This document shows positions 46,129-55,596 of a stretch of 64,000 nucleotides of DNA, in pieces. The position numbers and the translations under genes are program-made. Under the pieces are notes generated by a model. That model saw nothing but the letters and a program-made list of their open reading frames with translations. It did not search any database and had not been told where the DNA came from. Location: assembly GCF_046244365.1 (NCBI RefSeq), contig NZ_CP176395.1, positions 1,488,001 to 1,552,000 of the forward strand. Direction: 5' to 3'. Positions within the stretch are counted from its first letter, which is position 1. Each line of letters starts with the position of its first letter. This DNA comes from Paenibacillus_V sp046244365 (GTDB taxonomy: Bacteria; Bacillota; Bacilli; Paenibacillales; NBRC-103111).

Positions 46129-47748
46129 TTAATGCATGCTTACTTCCGGCTTCTTCTCCGCTTTGGTATCGGAAAGCTTAATTTTCCCGACGAACAGGCT
46201 AAGCACGGCCCCTGCAAGAACGAACACCAATCCGCCGATAAAGACGAGATGCAGCGAATCGACCAAGGCGGTTTTAAGGATCGGCGCCATTTGCTCGATA
46301 AACTCCTTCGGCATTTGCTCGAGAGCCTTCGGGTTGAGCAGCATGGAGTACAAACCTTGCGGATCGTTGTGAATGCTGGTCGTAATTTGCTCCTTGAGCG
46401 CGCTTGCCTGCTCGGGAAGCTTGTTGACGACGGGAACGAGCTCTTCGTTCAGAAGAGTGCTCGATTTGTGATTCATCATCGCACCGAGAATGGTCATCCC
46501 GAACGTTCCGCCGATCGAGCGGAAAAACTGGCTGGACGACGTCACGACGCCTAGATCCGATTTTGGGAAGCTTTCCTGCAGCGCCAAGGTCAAGATCGGC
46601 ATCACGAGCCCCATACCGAGCCCGATGACAACCATATAGCTGGAAGCAAGCAGCTTCGAAGTGTCGGCTCCCATCGTCGCAAGAAGCACGAACCCTCCTG
46701 CCATAACGATCATGCCGATCACCATTTGCGTGCGGACACCGATTTTTTGCACGACTTGGCCGCCGATAATGCTTGCGACGATCATCGTAATCATCATCGG
46801 CGTCATGACCGTTCCGGATGCGGACGCGCTTACGCCTACAATGCCTTGCATGAAGAGGGGAACGAACATGATTGCGCCGAACATCCCTACGGCCATCAGG
46901 AAGCCGATGCCGTTCATTAAAGTAAAGGTTTTATTTTTGAAGAAGCGTACCGGCAGTATCGGCTCTTCCGCTTTCGTTTCGATGATGACGAAGCCGGTCA
47001 GCGAGACGACGGCGATAACGAACAGGCCGATGATTTGCCAGGAGCCCCAGGCGAAATCTTTCCCCCCGAAAGTCAGTGCGAGCAGGAGGCTGACCACCCC
47101 GACGATCATCGTAACGATGCCGGGAATGTCAAACTTCACTTTTCCGGAAGCTTTATGCTTTGGAAGTCCCATGGCGATCAGGAAAGTGGCGATAATGCCG
47201 ACAGGCAGGTTAATGTAGAACACCCAGCGCCAATTGGCCGCGTCGACGATCCATCCGCCGACCTGAGGTCCGATTACGGACGAAAGCCCGAACAAAGCCC
47301 CGAACACGCCCTGCCATTTGGCACGCTGCTTGCCCGTAAACAAATCCCCGATAATGATCATCGCCATAGGCATCATGACGCCTCCGCCAAGCCCTTGCAG
47401 ACCGCGGAACAAAATGAGCTCGGTCATATTCTGAGCCATGCCGCACAGCGCCGACGAGACGATAAAAATAGTAAGGCCCGTCACATAAATAACGCGGCGT
47501 CCGATTAAATCCGCCAGTTTCCCCGCAATCGGCACGACGACCGTAGAGGTCAGCATATAAGCTGTCGTAAGCCATGCCATAAGGCCGAGTCCGCCCAGCT
47601 CGCCGACGATCCTCGGCATCGCCGTACCGACGATCGTACCGTCGAGGGCGCCGAACAGCATCGCGATAACGAGACCGGTCAGCAGCATGCCTTTGTGCTT
47701 AACGACAGACTGTACGTCGACCGCCGCCTTTTCCTGTATCATTTCCAA
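46129..47748 (-). CDS. DHA2-family drug exporter (EmrB/QacA type MFS)
   Basis: About 539 aa with fourteen likely membrane helices. The MFS motifs GALDGTIVGTAMPRI (helix 1), GKLADLIGRRVIYV (loop 2-3) and GLQGLGGGVMMPMAMIII are clear. AAGGAG lies eight bases before a TTG at 47748; an ATG at 47742 is the alternative, and the GTG at 47757 is too close to the site. It exports drugs or toxic compounds using proton exchange. It lies 39 bp after the MarR gene in the same direction, so it is probably repressed by that regulator. The C-terminal extension (Lys/Glu-rich) is cytoplasmic. Confidence 0.9.
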   Translation of the reverse strand: MEMIQEKAAVDVQSVVKHKGMLLTGLVIAMLFGALDGTIVGTAMPRIVGELGGLGLMAWLTTAYMLTSTVVVPIAGKLADLIGRRVIYVTGLTIFIVSSALCGMAQNMTELILFRGLQGLGGGVMMPMAMIIIGDLFTGKQRAKWQGVFGALFGLSSVIGPQVGGWIVDAANWRWVFYINLPVGIIATFLIAMGLPKHKASGKVKFDIPGIVTMIVGVVSLLLALTFGGKDFAWGSWQIIGLFVIAVVSLTGFVIIETKAEEPILPVRFFKNKTFTLMNGIGFLMAVGMFGAIMFVPLFMQGIVGVSASASGTVMTPMMITMIVASIIGGQVVQKIGVRTQMVIGMIVMAGGFVLLATMGADTSKLLASSYMVVIGLGMGLVMPILTLALQESFPKSDLGVVTSSSQFFRSIGGTFGMTILGAMMNHKSSTLLNEELVPVVNKLPEQASALKEQITTSIHNDPQGLYSMLLNPKALEQMPKEFIEQMAPILKTALVDSLHLVFIGGLVFVLAGAVLSLFVGKIKLSDTKAEKKPEVSMH

Positions 47749-47795
47749 ACCAACCACTCCTTATTTTCTGTGTTTATATAAACGCCAAGCGTATT

Positions 47796-48254
47796 TTATC
47801 GATTTTCTTCGGCGGCCAAGCGGGCTATCTTCTCCAAGCTATTGGTGAACGCCTCCAGCTCGGGCAGATCAAAATGAGCCAAGAGACGCTGCATCATCTC
47901 CCGGCGGATTCGCCGGGCTTGCTCGAACGCTTCGCGGCCTTTATCGGTGAGCTGCACCAAAACGACGCGGCGGTCTTTATCGTCGGAGCTGCGCATAACT
48001 TGACCCGATTGGACGAGCCTGTCGAGCATGACCGTAATCGCGCTAGGCTTTACTTCCATTTGCTCCGCCAGTCTTGTTAATTTGCAAGGCTCCTGCTCGT
48101 TGATCAAGTAAAGCATGTAGAACTGCGGCATGGTCAACTCGAGCTGCTGCTTGGCAAGAAGGCTTTGAAACACGTTGCCGAGAAGACGTTTGGACGTTTC
48201 GGTGGCCGTAAGAATGCGGCGCATATACGCATAGATTTCTTCATCCGAAGCCAT
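47796..48254 (-). CDS. MarR-family transcription regulator
   Basis: Start at the ATG at 48254 with an AGGTG site; the longer frame from 48275 lacks one (152 aa). The winged helix is visible: LTRLAEQMEVKPSAITVMLD as recognition region and SSDDKDRRVVLVQLTDKG as the wing (the D-x-R-D/R-R signature of the family). It probably represses itself and the exporter downstream. Repeated ATAGTTAAATGGT boxes lie just upstream of the start. Confidence 0.92.
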   Translation of the reverse strand: MASDEEIYAYMRRILTATETSKRLLGNVFQSLLAKQQLELTMPQFYMLYLINEQEPCKLTRLAEQMEVKPSAITVMLDRLVQSGQVMRSSDDKDRRVVLVQLTDKGREAFEQARRIRREMMQRLLAHFDLPELEAFTNSLEKIARLAAEENR

Positions 48255-48293
48255 TCGTACACCTGCTTTCATCATGCCGCTTTCCTATGGCAT

Positions 48294-48338
48294 ATAGTTA
48301 AATGGTGAAAAATTTAAATAGTATAATAGTTAAATGGT
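48294..48338 (-). promoter_or_regulatory. Repeated MarR-type operator
   Basis: ATAGTTAAATGGT occurs at 48294-48306 and 48326-48338, 32 bp apart (three helical turns) in an AT-rich promoter region. Likely binding sites of the MarR regulator. Confidence 0.55.
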
Positions 48339-48458
48339 TTAAATAAATAATACGACTGTTAGGCGATGCCGTCAACATGAAAAAATTACGCCTTCCACCA
48401 GCGCTTCGGGCGAGCCGCATACCCCACCCGATTGGTTTAGGACCGTGCGAGCAGCAGC

Positions 48459-48487
48459 AAAAAGGCCTCCCGCAAAGGGAAGCCTCA
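48459..48487 (-). terminator. Terminator of ald
   Basis: GAGGCTTCCC and GGGAGGCCTTTTT on the minus strand, just after the alanine dehydrogenase stop. Confidence 0.75.
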
Positions 48488-48503
48488 TCATTAGCTTATC
48501 GGT

Positions 48504-49637
48504 TCAGGAAACGGCGAGTTTCTTTTGCCACACATGGTCTACCGGCACATAGTCCGCTTTCAGATCGCGCGCCACCGGCTCGTAAGTAATAAAGCCGTTT
48601 GCGGTGTTTACGCCCAGCTTGAGCGCCGCATTGTCCTCAATCGCCTGCAGAACGCCTTTATTGGCGATTTGCAGCGCATAAGGCATCGTGACGTTCGTGA
48701 GCGCATAGGTCGACGTAACGGGCACGGCCCCCGGCATGTTGGCGACCGCATAGTGGACGATTCCGTGCTTGACGTAAGTCGGGTTGTCATGCGTCGTTAC
48801 ATGATCGGCCGTCTCCACGATGCCGCCTTGATCGATGGCTACGTCCACGATGACCGAGCCGGGCTTCATCGTTTGCACCATCGCTTCGCTTACAAGCTTC
48901 GGCGCCTTCGCACCCGGAATCAAGACGGCTCCTATAACCAGATCCGACTCGGCTACCGCTTGCGCGATATTATGCGGATTGGATACGAGCGTTTGAATGT
49001 CTCTGCCGAACCGGTCGTCCAGAACGCGCAGCCTTTCGGGATCGAGGTCGATGACGGTGACGTCCGCGCCAAGCCCGACGGCAATTTGGGCAGCGTTCAC
49101 GCCTACGACGCCTCCGCCGATTACGGTAACCCGTCCGCGCTTGACCCCGGGAACTCCAGCCAGAAGCAAGCCTTTGCCGCCATGCGGCTTTTCAAGAAAC
49201 TGGGCGCCGATCTGCGCGGCCATTCGTCCGGCGATTTCGCTCATCGGCACGAGAAGCGGAAGCGTTTTGCCGACGGCTACGGTTTCGTAAGCGATCGCCG
49301 TAACCTTCTTCTCGGTCAGCGCTTTAGCGAGCGCTGGCTCGGCCGCCAAATGCAAATACGTAAACAAGACGAGCCCTTCGCGGAAGTAGCCGTATTCCGA
49401 AGCCATAGGCTCCTTCACCTTCATCACCATATCGGCAGCGTTCCAAACGTCAGCAGCTTGCTCCAGCAGCTCTGCGCCCGCCTTCTCATAGGCTTCGTCG
49501 GCAAAGCCGCTGCCCGTTCCGGCATTTCGTTCTATAAGTACCCGGTGTCCGGCTTTGACGAATGCGCTTGCACCGGCCGGCGTCAAAGCGACGCGGTTTT
49601 CATTATTTTTAATTTCCTTCGGTACGCCGATGATCAT
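48504..49637 (-). CDS. ald: Alanine dehydrogenase
   Basis: Start at the ATG at 49637 with GGAGGGG upstream (377 aa, the family's normal length). Opens MIIGVPKEIKNNENRVALTP, with the substrate-binding MVMKVKEP lysine near residue 75, the YLHLA histidine near 96, and the NAD-binding loop VIGGGVVGVNAAQIA near 170-185. It oxidises L-alanine to pyruvate and ammonia with NAD, important for alanine use and spore outgrowth in Bacillus. In B. subtilis it is activated by the PucR-family protein AdeR; a PucR gene lies two genes away here. Confidence 0.95.
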   Translation of the reverse strand: MIIGVPKEIKNNENRVALTPAGASAFVKAGHRVLIERNAGTGSGFADEAYEKAGAELLEQAADVWNAADMVMKVKEPMASEYGYFREGLVLFTYLHLAAEPALAKALTEKKVTAIAYETVAVGKTLPLLVPMSEIAGRMAAQIGAQFLEKPHGGKGLLLAGVPGVKRGRVTVIGGGVVGVNAAQIAVGLGADVTVIDLDPERLRVLDDRFGRDIQTLVSNPHNIAQAVAESDLVIGAVLIPGAKAPKLVSEAMVQTMKPGSVIVDVAIDQGGIVETADHVTTHDNPTYVKHGIVHYAVANMPGAVPVTSTYALTNVTMPYALQIANKGVLQAIEDNAALKLGVNTANGFITYEPVARDLKADYVPVDHVWQKKLAVS

Positions 49638-49790
49638 GTGAAACCCCTCCATGTTTTAGCCCGCTTCGCTTGCGGCGACGCTAATAGCTTTCTAAGAAAA
49701 GTATAGAGCATGAAGGGGGACGGCTTCCTCGTGCGTTTCCATGAATTGTCCGGGAACGGTTTGTGTTTTTCTACAAATGAAGAGCAGCCG

Positions 49791-50705
49791 TCAACCTTGC
49801 GTCAGCTTCTCCACGATGAATGCAAGCTGGGCTTCCAGTGAGACCGGATCGTTGTAGTAAGCGCCTTTGGGCTCCAGCTGGTACACGCGCTTGTTCGCTA
49901 CGGCCGGAAGTCCTTTCCAAATAGAGTTCCCATATACGACCTCCGGATCCGACGTATCCCCCGACCACGGACATGTGAAAATAATATCGCCCGCAAAATC
50001 AGGCAAGCTTTCAAGCGAAAGATTCGCCCATCCTTTTCCGCTGTCGATCGCTTCCTTCTGAACCATTTGAGGCGCCTTCAATTGGAATTCGCCATAAATG
50101 ATTTCGCCGCCTCTGCCGTAGTTATGGCCGAACGCATAAATGCCTTTGGCATACGGATTGAGAATGGACACCGTCTTGCTTCCTACAGCCGCCTCAACCT
50201 TCGGCTTCGCTTCTGCGATCTTTTTGTCCCAACTTGCAATCCAGGCATTTGCTTGATCGACGCGATTGGTTATTTTACCGAACTCGAGCAGCTGTTCTTT
50301 GAATGTTTTTTTGCCGTAGTCGATCGCCACGGTCGGCGCGACTTTGGCAAGCTGATCAAGGTAGTCGATGCCGTTGAACGTAATAATCAGATCGGGCTTC
50401 AGCTCCAAAATTTTCTCAACCGACTTGGTGTCCCCTATGCTTTCGATGCCGTCGGTTTTTCCTTTGAAATACGGGTTTTCCAAAGCTGTAGAGGAAACGC
50501 CTACCGGTTTGATTCCAAGCGCCAAAAAATCGCCTACATAGCTGTCTGCCAGAACGACGATGCGCTTCGGATTTTTGGGCATCTGCACTTCGCCGTTAGC
50601 CGCCTTATAGGCAACCGTTCCTCCGGAATCGGATGGAGCGGCGCTGGGGGAAGTGCCTTTCTGATCTACGGCGGCGCTGCCGCAAGCGGATACGATCGCC
50701 AGCAT
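49791..50705 (-). CDS. Ferric-siderophore ABC binding protein with a truncated signal peptide
   Basis: The body (about 304 aa) matches siderophore-binding proteins: KRIVVLADSYVGDFLALGIK, LELKPDLIITFNGID, and an IIYGEFQLKAP stretch. The N-terminus is odd: it opens MLAIVSACGS, so a lipobox is present but the positively charged start and most of the hydrophobic part of the signal are missing. No ribosome binding site precedes the ATG; instead a near-consensus Fur box lies eight bases upstream. A deletion of about 50-60 bp seems to have joined the Fur box to the lipobox, so the protein may not be made or exported. No permease or ATPase gene is next to it. Confidence 0.82.
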   Translation of the reverse strand: MLAIVSACGSAAVDQKGTSPSAAPSDSGGTVAYKAANGEVQMPKNPKRIVVLADSYVGDFLALGIKPVGVSSTALENPYFKGKTDGIESIGDTKSVEKILELKPDLIITFNGIDYLDQLAKVAPTVAIDYGKKTFKEQLLEFGKITNRVDQANAWIASWDKKIAEAKPKVEAAVGSKTVSILNPYAKGIYAFGHNYGRGGEIIYGEFQLKAPQMVQKEAIDSGKGWANLSLESLPDFAGDIIFTCPWSGDTSDPEVVYGNSIWKGLPAVANKRVYQLEPKGAYYNDPVSLEAQLAFIVEKLTQG

Positions 50706-50712
50706 AATTAGT

Positions 50713-50731
50713 AATAATGATTATCATTATC
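50713..50731 (-). promoter_or_regulatory. Fur box
   Basis: On the minus strand GATAATGATAATCATTATT matches 18 of the 19 positions of the classic Fur consensus. Iron-bound Fur would repress the binding-protein gene beside it. Confidence 0.85.
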
Positions 50732-50825
50732 AATTATTAGAATATCACGTTTACGTTCAGATGACAAGAGAGCAAGCGAGCGCTAACCAAAGATTGTTTA
50801 GGCCGGTTTCCTTTTCGAGCTCACG

Positions 50826-50853
50826 AAAAAGACCTTCATGCGGAATGAAGGTC
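50826..50853 (-). terminator. Terminator of the PucR gene
   Basis: GACCTTCATTCC and GCATGAAGGTC form the stem on the minus strand, followed by five Ts. Confidence 0.75.
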
Positions 50854-50886
50854 CGTCGAATGACTAAGTTTGCACCTTACGCCGGC

Positions 50887-52128
50887 TTATGACCGAAGCT
50901 TTCCGTATTTCTCCGCTTGCAGCTCCAGATAAACGGCTATTTTCTGATCCGCGTCGTCCAAATCGATGCCGCCGATCTCCGATATGCGCTTGAGCCGGTA
51001 GGTCAGCGTATTGGTGTGTACGTGCAGGGAGACGGCTGCTTCCTTGGCATTGCTGTCGCAAGCCAAAAACCGCTCCAGCGTTTCCGTCAGACAGCCGTTG
51101 TTGTACCGGTCGTACTCGCGAAGCTTCGCGAGCCCTCGATGCTCGAAAGGATGCTTTTCCTTGTGCTGCCAGATGCCGGGCAAATACCGGTAAAGACCAA
51201 GCTCGTGATAGACGTGAACGCTTCGCAGCTTATCGAAAAAGGCGGGCTTCATGTCAAGCACCGTCAACGCTTCCCGGTATCCGGCCTCCACGAGCGCATA
51301 GCTGCTGTAGAAAGAACCGGCGCCGCCCGTCACCTCCGGTTGTCCCGCCAGACGTTCGCTGAATTGCGCGGTTAGCGCTACGATAAATCCGCCGACGGTC
51401 TGTTCGGGGTTCGGCTCCTTCTCCACGCCAAACAACAGGATTAGCCGGTTCCGGTCGACCGCCCGCAGCACGACCCGCGCATTAGGGCGAACCGCCATCA
51501 TATCGTAAAGCTGCTGCTGGATGTCTCCTACATCCTTGCTGAACTGCATGACGATGACGGTGTAAGCTCCCGGTAGCGCTAACCCGAGCTGTTTGGCTTT
51601 ATCGCGAATCGTTTCGTGATTATTCAGATGGCCGGTCAGCATTTGCCAGAAAAACTCTTGGCGGCCTTCCTCTTCCTGCCGAGCCAGCATCCGGTGGTGG
51701 AGCAGCTTCGTCCGCACCGCGAGAGCCGCTTTGGACAGATGGCCGAGTGCTTCCGCATCGAGCTCACGTTCGTTCTCCATGACCCAAATATAGCCGAGCA
51801 CATCCTCGTTTTTGCGCACCGCAACCGCCACCCGGCGGCCGAGACCGACATTGTCGATCGGCTCGATCTTGACCGGCTCCGGGCTTTGGAGCAAACGATG
51901 CATGATGCCGCCCTGCCAAAGCGATTGAATGACGTGCTCGGGAACGCGTCTTCCCACGATGGTAGCCGTCCGTGCCGGGTCGATCTGGCGGTCGTGCGAG
52001 CTGTAGGCCAACAGACGGTGACCGGCGTCCTCGATCGTGATCGGACATTGCAGCACTTCGCTGATCGCATCCGCAAGCGTTTCCAGGCTGTCGAAATGCC
52101 CGTCGAAAACATTTTTCCTTCTATTCAT
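50887..52128 (-). CDS. PucR-family transcription regulator
   Basis: I start at the ATG at 52128, preceded by GGAGAAGAGAG; the upstream ATG at 52149 has no site (413 aa). An N-terminal domain (LADAISEVLQCPITIEDAGH) resembles the sensor part of the family, a GGDEF-like middle region follows, and the C-terminal helix-turn-helix (LHVHTNTLTYRLKRISEIGG) is diagnostic. In B. subtilis the related AdeR activates ald, and the close ald gene makes this the likely target. Divergent from ilvD with about 230 bp between. Confidence 0.88.
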   Translation of the reverse strand: MNRRKNVFDGHFDSLETLADAISEVLQCPITIEDAGHRLLAYSSHDRQIDPARTATIVGRRVPEHVIQSLWQGGIMHRLLQSPEPVKIEPIDNVGLGRRVAVAVRKNEDVLGYIWVMENERELDAEALGHLSKAALAVRTKLLHHRMLARQEEEGRQEFFWQMLTGHLNNHETIRDKAKQLGLALPGAYTVIVMQFSKDVGDIQQQLYDMMAVRPNARVVLRAVDRNRLILLFGVEKEPNPEQTVGGFIVALTAQFSERLAGQPEVTGGAGSFYSSYALVEAGYREALTVLDMKPAFFDKLRSVHVYHELGLYRYLPGIWQHKEKHPFEHRGLAKLREYDRYNNGCLTETLERFLACDSNAKEAAVSLHVHTNTLTYRLKRISEIGGIDLDDADQKIAVYLELQAEKYGKLRS

Positions 52129-52359
52129 CCGTCTCTCTTCTCCGTTCATGTTGACGGTCTTCTACCGAAATTAAAACGCACCGGAGAACGGATTGTCAAT
52201 CGCTTTTCTGAAGGCGATCTTTAATTCGGCCGAATCCCGGCAAATACAGGGACTGGCTTGCCAAAGAGAGGGATGTGCACTACAATTTAAAGCAGTAAAG
52301 TAAACTTCGCTCTCATATTAAATGTGAACGATAACATTTTTCCGCTCAGGAGGGGTATC

Positions 52360-54051
52360 ATGACTACAGCTAAAGGCAAAATGCGCAGCGACATGATCAA
52401 AAAAGGCTTCGACCGCGCGCCTCACCGCAGTTTGCTGCGTGCAGCCGGCGTTAAAGAAGAAGATTTCGGCAAACCGTTTATCGCGGTCTGCAACTCGTAC
52501 ATCGATATCGTACCGGGTCACGTTCATCTTCAGGAATTCGGCAAAATCGTCAAAGAAGCGATCCGCGAAGCGGGCGGCGTGCCGTTCGAATTCAACACGA
52601 TTGGTGTCGACGACGGCATTGCAATGGGTCATATCGGTATGCGTTACTCGCTTCCGAGCCGCGAAATTATCGCCGATTCGCTCGAAACCGTCGTTGCGGC
52701 TCACTGGTTCGACGGCATGGTTTGTATCCCGAACTGCGACAAAATTACGCCGGGCATGATGATGGGCGCGCTTCGCGTCAACATTCCGACCGTATTCGTC
52801 AGCGGCGGACCGATGAAGGCCGGTAAAGACTCGAACGGCAAATCGATCTCGCTATCGTCCGTGTTCGAGGGAGTAGGCGCATACCAAGCCGGTAAAATCG
52901 ACGACAAAGGGCTTCTCGAGCTTGAACAATATGGTTGTCCGACATGCGGCTCTTGTTCCGGGATGTTCACCGCCAACTCGATGAACTGTCTGGCCGAAGG
53001 ACTGGGCCTTGCGCTCCCGGGCAACGGTACGATTCTCGCGATCTGGGAAGAGCGCAAAGAATTCGTTAAGCGCTCCGCCAAGCAGCTGATGGAACTGATC
53101 AAAACCGACATCAAGCCCCGCGATATCGTGACGATCGACGCGATCGACAACGCATTCGCGCTGGACATGGCGATGGGCGGGTCGACGAACACCGTTCTGC
53201 ATACACTGGCTTTGGCGCATGAAGCGGGCTTCGAATACCCGATCGAACGCATCAACGAAGTGGCCAAACGCGTACCGCATCTGGCCAAAATCGCACCGGC
53301 CTCCGATTACCATATCGAAGACGTGCATATGGCGGGCGGCGTCAGTGCAATCATCAACGAAGTGCTCAAGAAGCCGGGCGCGATGAACGGCGACTGCATC
53401 ACCGTAACCGGCAAAACGCTTCGCGAAAACGTAGCGGGCTGCGATATCCTGAATTCCGACGTTATCCGTTCGATCGACAATCCGCACAGTGCGGAAGGCG
53501 GTCTTTCGGTCCTGTTCGGCAACTTGGCGCCTAACGGCTCGATCATTAAAGTCGGCGCGGTCGACAAATCCGTCGGCGGCCGTCACGTCGGTCCGGCTAT
53601 CTGCTTCGACTCGCAAGAGGAAGCGTTGGAAGGTATCGCGAACGGCAAAGTAAAAGAAGGCCACGTCGTCGTTATCCGCTACGAAGGACCGAAGGGCGGA
53701 CCGGGCATGCCGGAAATGCTTGCGCCAACGTCCCAAATCGTCGGCATGGGCCTCGGAGCCAAAGTCGGTCTGATCACGGACGGCCGTTTCTCCGGCGCAT
53801 CCCGCGGCATCAGCATCGGCCACATTTCGCCGGAAGCGGCTGAAGGCGGACCGATCGCATTCGTCGAGGACGGCGATATCATCGACCTCGATCTGGCCAA
53901 CCGCAAGATCGAGCTGCAAATCAGCGACGAAGAGATGGAACGCCGCAAAGCCAACTGGAAAGGCTTTGAGCCGAAGGTAAAAACCGGCTATCTGGCCCGT
54001 TATTCGAAGCTTGTCACATCCGCCAGCACGGGCGGCGTTATGAAAGTATAG
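52360..54051 (+). CDS. ilvD: Dihydroxy-acid dehydratase
   Basis: Start at the ATG at 52360 with CAGGAGGGG upstream (563 aa, family length). The cluster cysteines and key residues are intact: FIAVCNSYIDIVPGHVHL, CIPNCDKITPGMMMGA, GCPTCGSCSGMFTANSMN, and the catalytic-serine segment DGRFSGASRG. It converts 2,3-dihydroxy-3-methyl acids to the 2-keto acids of valine and isoleucine and uses an Fe-S cluster. Here it is a single gene with its own terminator and no T-box leader visible. Confidence 0.96.
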   Translation: MTTAKGKMRSDMIKKGFDRAPHRSLLRAAGVKEEDFGKPFIAVCNSYIDIVPGHVHLQEFGKIVKEAIREAGGVPFEFNTIGVDDGIAMGHIGMRYSLPSREIIADSLETVVAAHWFDGMVCIPNCDKITPGMMMGALRVNIPTVFVSGGPMKAGKDSNGKSISLSSVFEGVGAYQAGKIDDKGLLELEQYGCPTCGSCSGMFTANSMNCLAEGLGLALPGNGTILAIWEERKEFVKRSAKQLMELIKTDIKPRDIVTIDAIDNAFALDMAMGGSTNTVLHTLALAHEAGFEYPIERINEVAKRVPHLAKIAPASDYHIEDVHMAGGVSAIINEVLKKPGAMNGDCITVTGKTLRENVAGCDILNSDVIRSIDNPHSAEGGLSVLFGNLAPNGSIIKVGAVDKSVGGRHVGPAICFDSQEEALEGIANGKVKEGHVVVIRYEGPKGGPGMPEMLAPTSQIVGMGLGAKVGLITDGRFSGASRGISIGHISPEAAEGGPIAFVEDGDIIDLDLANRKIELQISDEEMERRKANWKGFEPKVKTGYLARYSKLVTSASTGGVMKV

Positions 54052-54063
54052 TCATATGATATA

Positions 54064-54104
54064 CGAAAACTCCCAGACGCAATCAAGCGGCTGGGAGTTT
54101 TTTT
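54064..54104 (+). terminator. Terminator of ilvD
   Basis: AAACTCCCAGACGC and GCGGCTGGGAGTTT form the stem with a seven-T tail. Confidence 0.88.
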
Positions 54105-54292
54105 CAATAGGCAATACCTAAGCGAGCGAGCATAGCATTCAAAATGCTGCACATTTTGCAACATGCGAGCCTCTAATCGGACTGAATGCGGCTAAGTGTT
54201 TTACAGCATACAATAATAATCAAAATGCTTCGTTTCTGCTCATTTACAGCCGAATTGTTGTAAAAAATACAGCATTCCGTTTGTATGCGGCT

Positions 54293-55183
54293 CTACTGAC
54301 TATAACCAAGCCGCTTGGCGATTTCGGCATAGTGATCCTTCGTGATCCCCGGCGCGAATTCCTCCGGCAGGTCGCTCAAATCCGGAATCGGATGCCCTTG
54401 CGGCGCGCCGTATACCACTTGCAGCGGCTGGCCGGTGTCCGGGTTCGTTCCCTTCCAGATCCGATCGATATCCCGGTATTCGGTTTCGCTCCACGTGTAT
54501 AAAATATTGTCCAGACCCTGTGCGATATACTTGCGCGAACAATCGAAGCAGGAGTTGTCGAGGTTCGGAATCGGCAGCATCTTGGCCAGATCGACGTCGG
54601 TGACAATCTCCAGCGCTTTGGCATAGGCGAGTATATGTACCCCGCCGCGAACGAGCAAATAGCCGATCATCTCCCGCGCCGTCGGGTGATCGGTCATTTC
54701 GTAAACGCGCATTTTATGCGTGCGCGCGCCTATCTCCAGAAAGAAATTATGCAGCAAATCAAGCGTAAGATTTCCGCTGTTGAATACGTAATCTCCGTTC
54801 CATGACTTGCCCATCGAATCGCCGGGCATCGAGGTTTGGGCCGTAGCGATGAAATGGTACGTATTCCTTTTGTTCAGCCCGTTCTGCAGCGGAGTGACGT
54901 CGGGCGTTCCGGGAAACGTCGTTTGTGTGGTCAGCAGGTTGATCGTATTCGAGACAAGCTCGACATGGCCGAACTCTTCGGCGGTTATGCTGGCGACAAG
55001 GTCGTAAAACGGTTTGAATTTGCTTTTGTTGCGGAAATTGAACGACTGATACATATAGTTGTTGAGCGTGGACATTTCGCCGAAGCGTCCCCCGAGCAGC
55101 TCTTGAACCGCTGCGGCAGCGTTGGCGTCCCCGTGGGCGGGGACGGGCAAATCGATCGCCAGCTTATTGATTCGTTTAAACAT
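54293..55183 (-). CDS. Manganese catalase (CotJC-like)
   Basis: A 296-aa protein with a TGGAGGAGAGGCG site. Metal ligands of the di-manganese family are in place: Glu in LGGRFGEMSTLNNYMYQ (about 36), Glu and His in ITAEEFGHVEL (about 66 and 69), Glu in FFLEIGARTHKMRVYEM (about 149) and His in RGGVHILAYAKALE (about 182). It breaks down hydrogen peroxide. The length and the neighbouring DUF2642 gene resemble spore-associated catalases in Bacillales. Confidence 0.93.
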   Translation of the reverse strand: MFKRINKLAIDLPVPAHGDANAAAAVQELLGGRFGEMSTLNNYMYQSFNFRNKSKFKPFYDLVASITAEEFGHVELVSNTINLLTTQTTFPGTPDVTPLQNGLNKRNTYHFIATAQTSMPGDSMGKSWNGDYVFNSGNLTLDLLHNFFLEIGARTHKMRVYEMTDHPTAREMIGYLLVRGGVHILAYAKALEIVTDVDLAKMLPIPNLDNSCFDCSRKYIAQGLDNILYTWSETEYRDIDRIWKGTNPDTGQPLQVVYGAPQGHPIPDLSDLPEEFAPGITKDHYAEIAKRLGYSQ

Positions 55184-55225
55184 CGCCTCTCCTCCAGTCC
55201 GTTAACGGCTTCCTGCCGGTAGACG

Positions 55226-55441
55226 TCAGCATGGCGTAACCCAGACGATTTGAGCGGTCCGGATAAAGAACGGCACGCCGCTAACCTCGACGACGATATG
55301 ATCGGGTGCTGCGCTCTTCAACAGCCCGCGTACGCTGCCGGCGGCGGTTTGCACGACGATTCCGCCTCCGACGGCGCTTTGCAGCGTCTGATAAAGATAA
55401 GGCTCGAATGAGCCCGCGGCAGACATCGATGGATTGTACAT
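55226..55441 (-). CDS. DUF2642 protein
   Basis: I start at the ATG at 55441 after AAGGGGCGTG; the frame from 55534 is not supported (71 aa). The product contains GGGIVVQTAAGSVRGLLKS and DHIVVEVSGVPFFIRTAQIVWVTP, the Sm-like strand pattern of DUF2642 (YuzF/CotD-neighbour) proteins found with spore-coat genes. Lies 42 bp upstream of the catalase in the same direction, so the two are probably co-expressed late in sporulation. Confidence 0.82.
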   Translation of the reverse strand: MYNPSMSAAGSFEPYLYQTLQSAVGGGIVVQTAAGSVRGLLKSAAPDHIVVEVSGVPFFIRTAQIVWVTPC

Positions 55442-55596
55442 GTGTAACACGCCCCTTTTCCCAAGGTATCCCCATGCATATATATGAAGAAGCAGGCATG
55501 TCTCATGTTGAGAAGTTGCTTGGCGATGCCGCAAGGAGCGGAATGAACGGAAAAGAACCGCCGGAGACTGGATCTCCAGCGATTCTTATCGCAAGC

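Noticed and set aside
48525..49706. 393-codon plus-strand frame opposite ald
   Set aside because: Alanine dehydrogenase on the other strand is unmistakable; this frame is its shadow.
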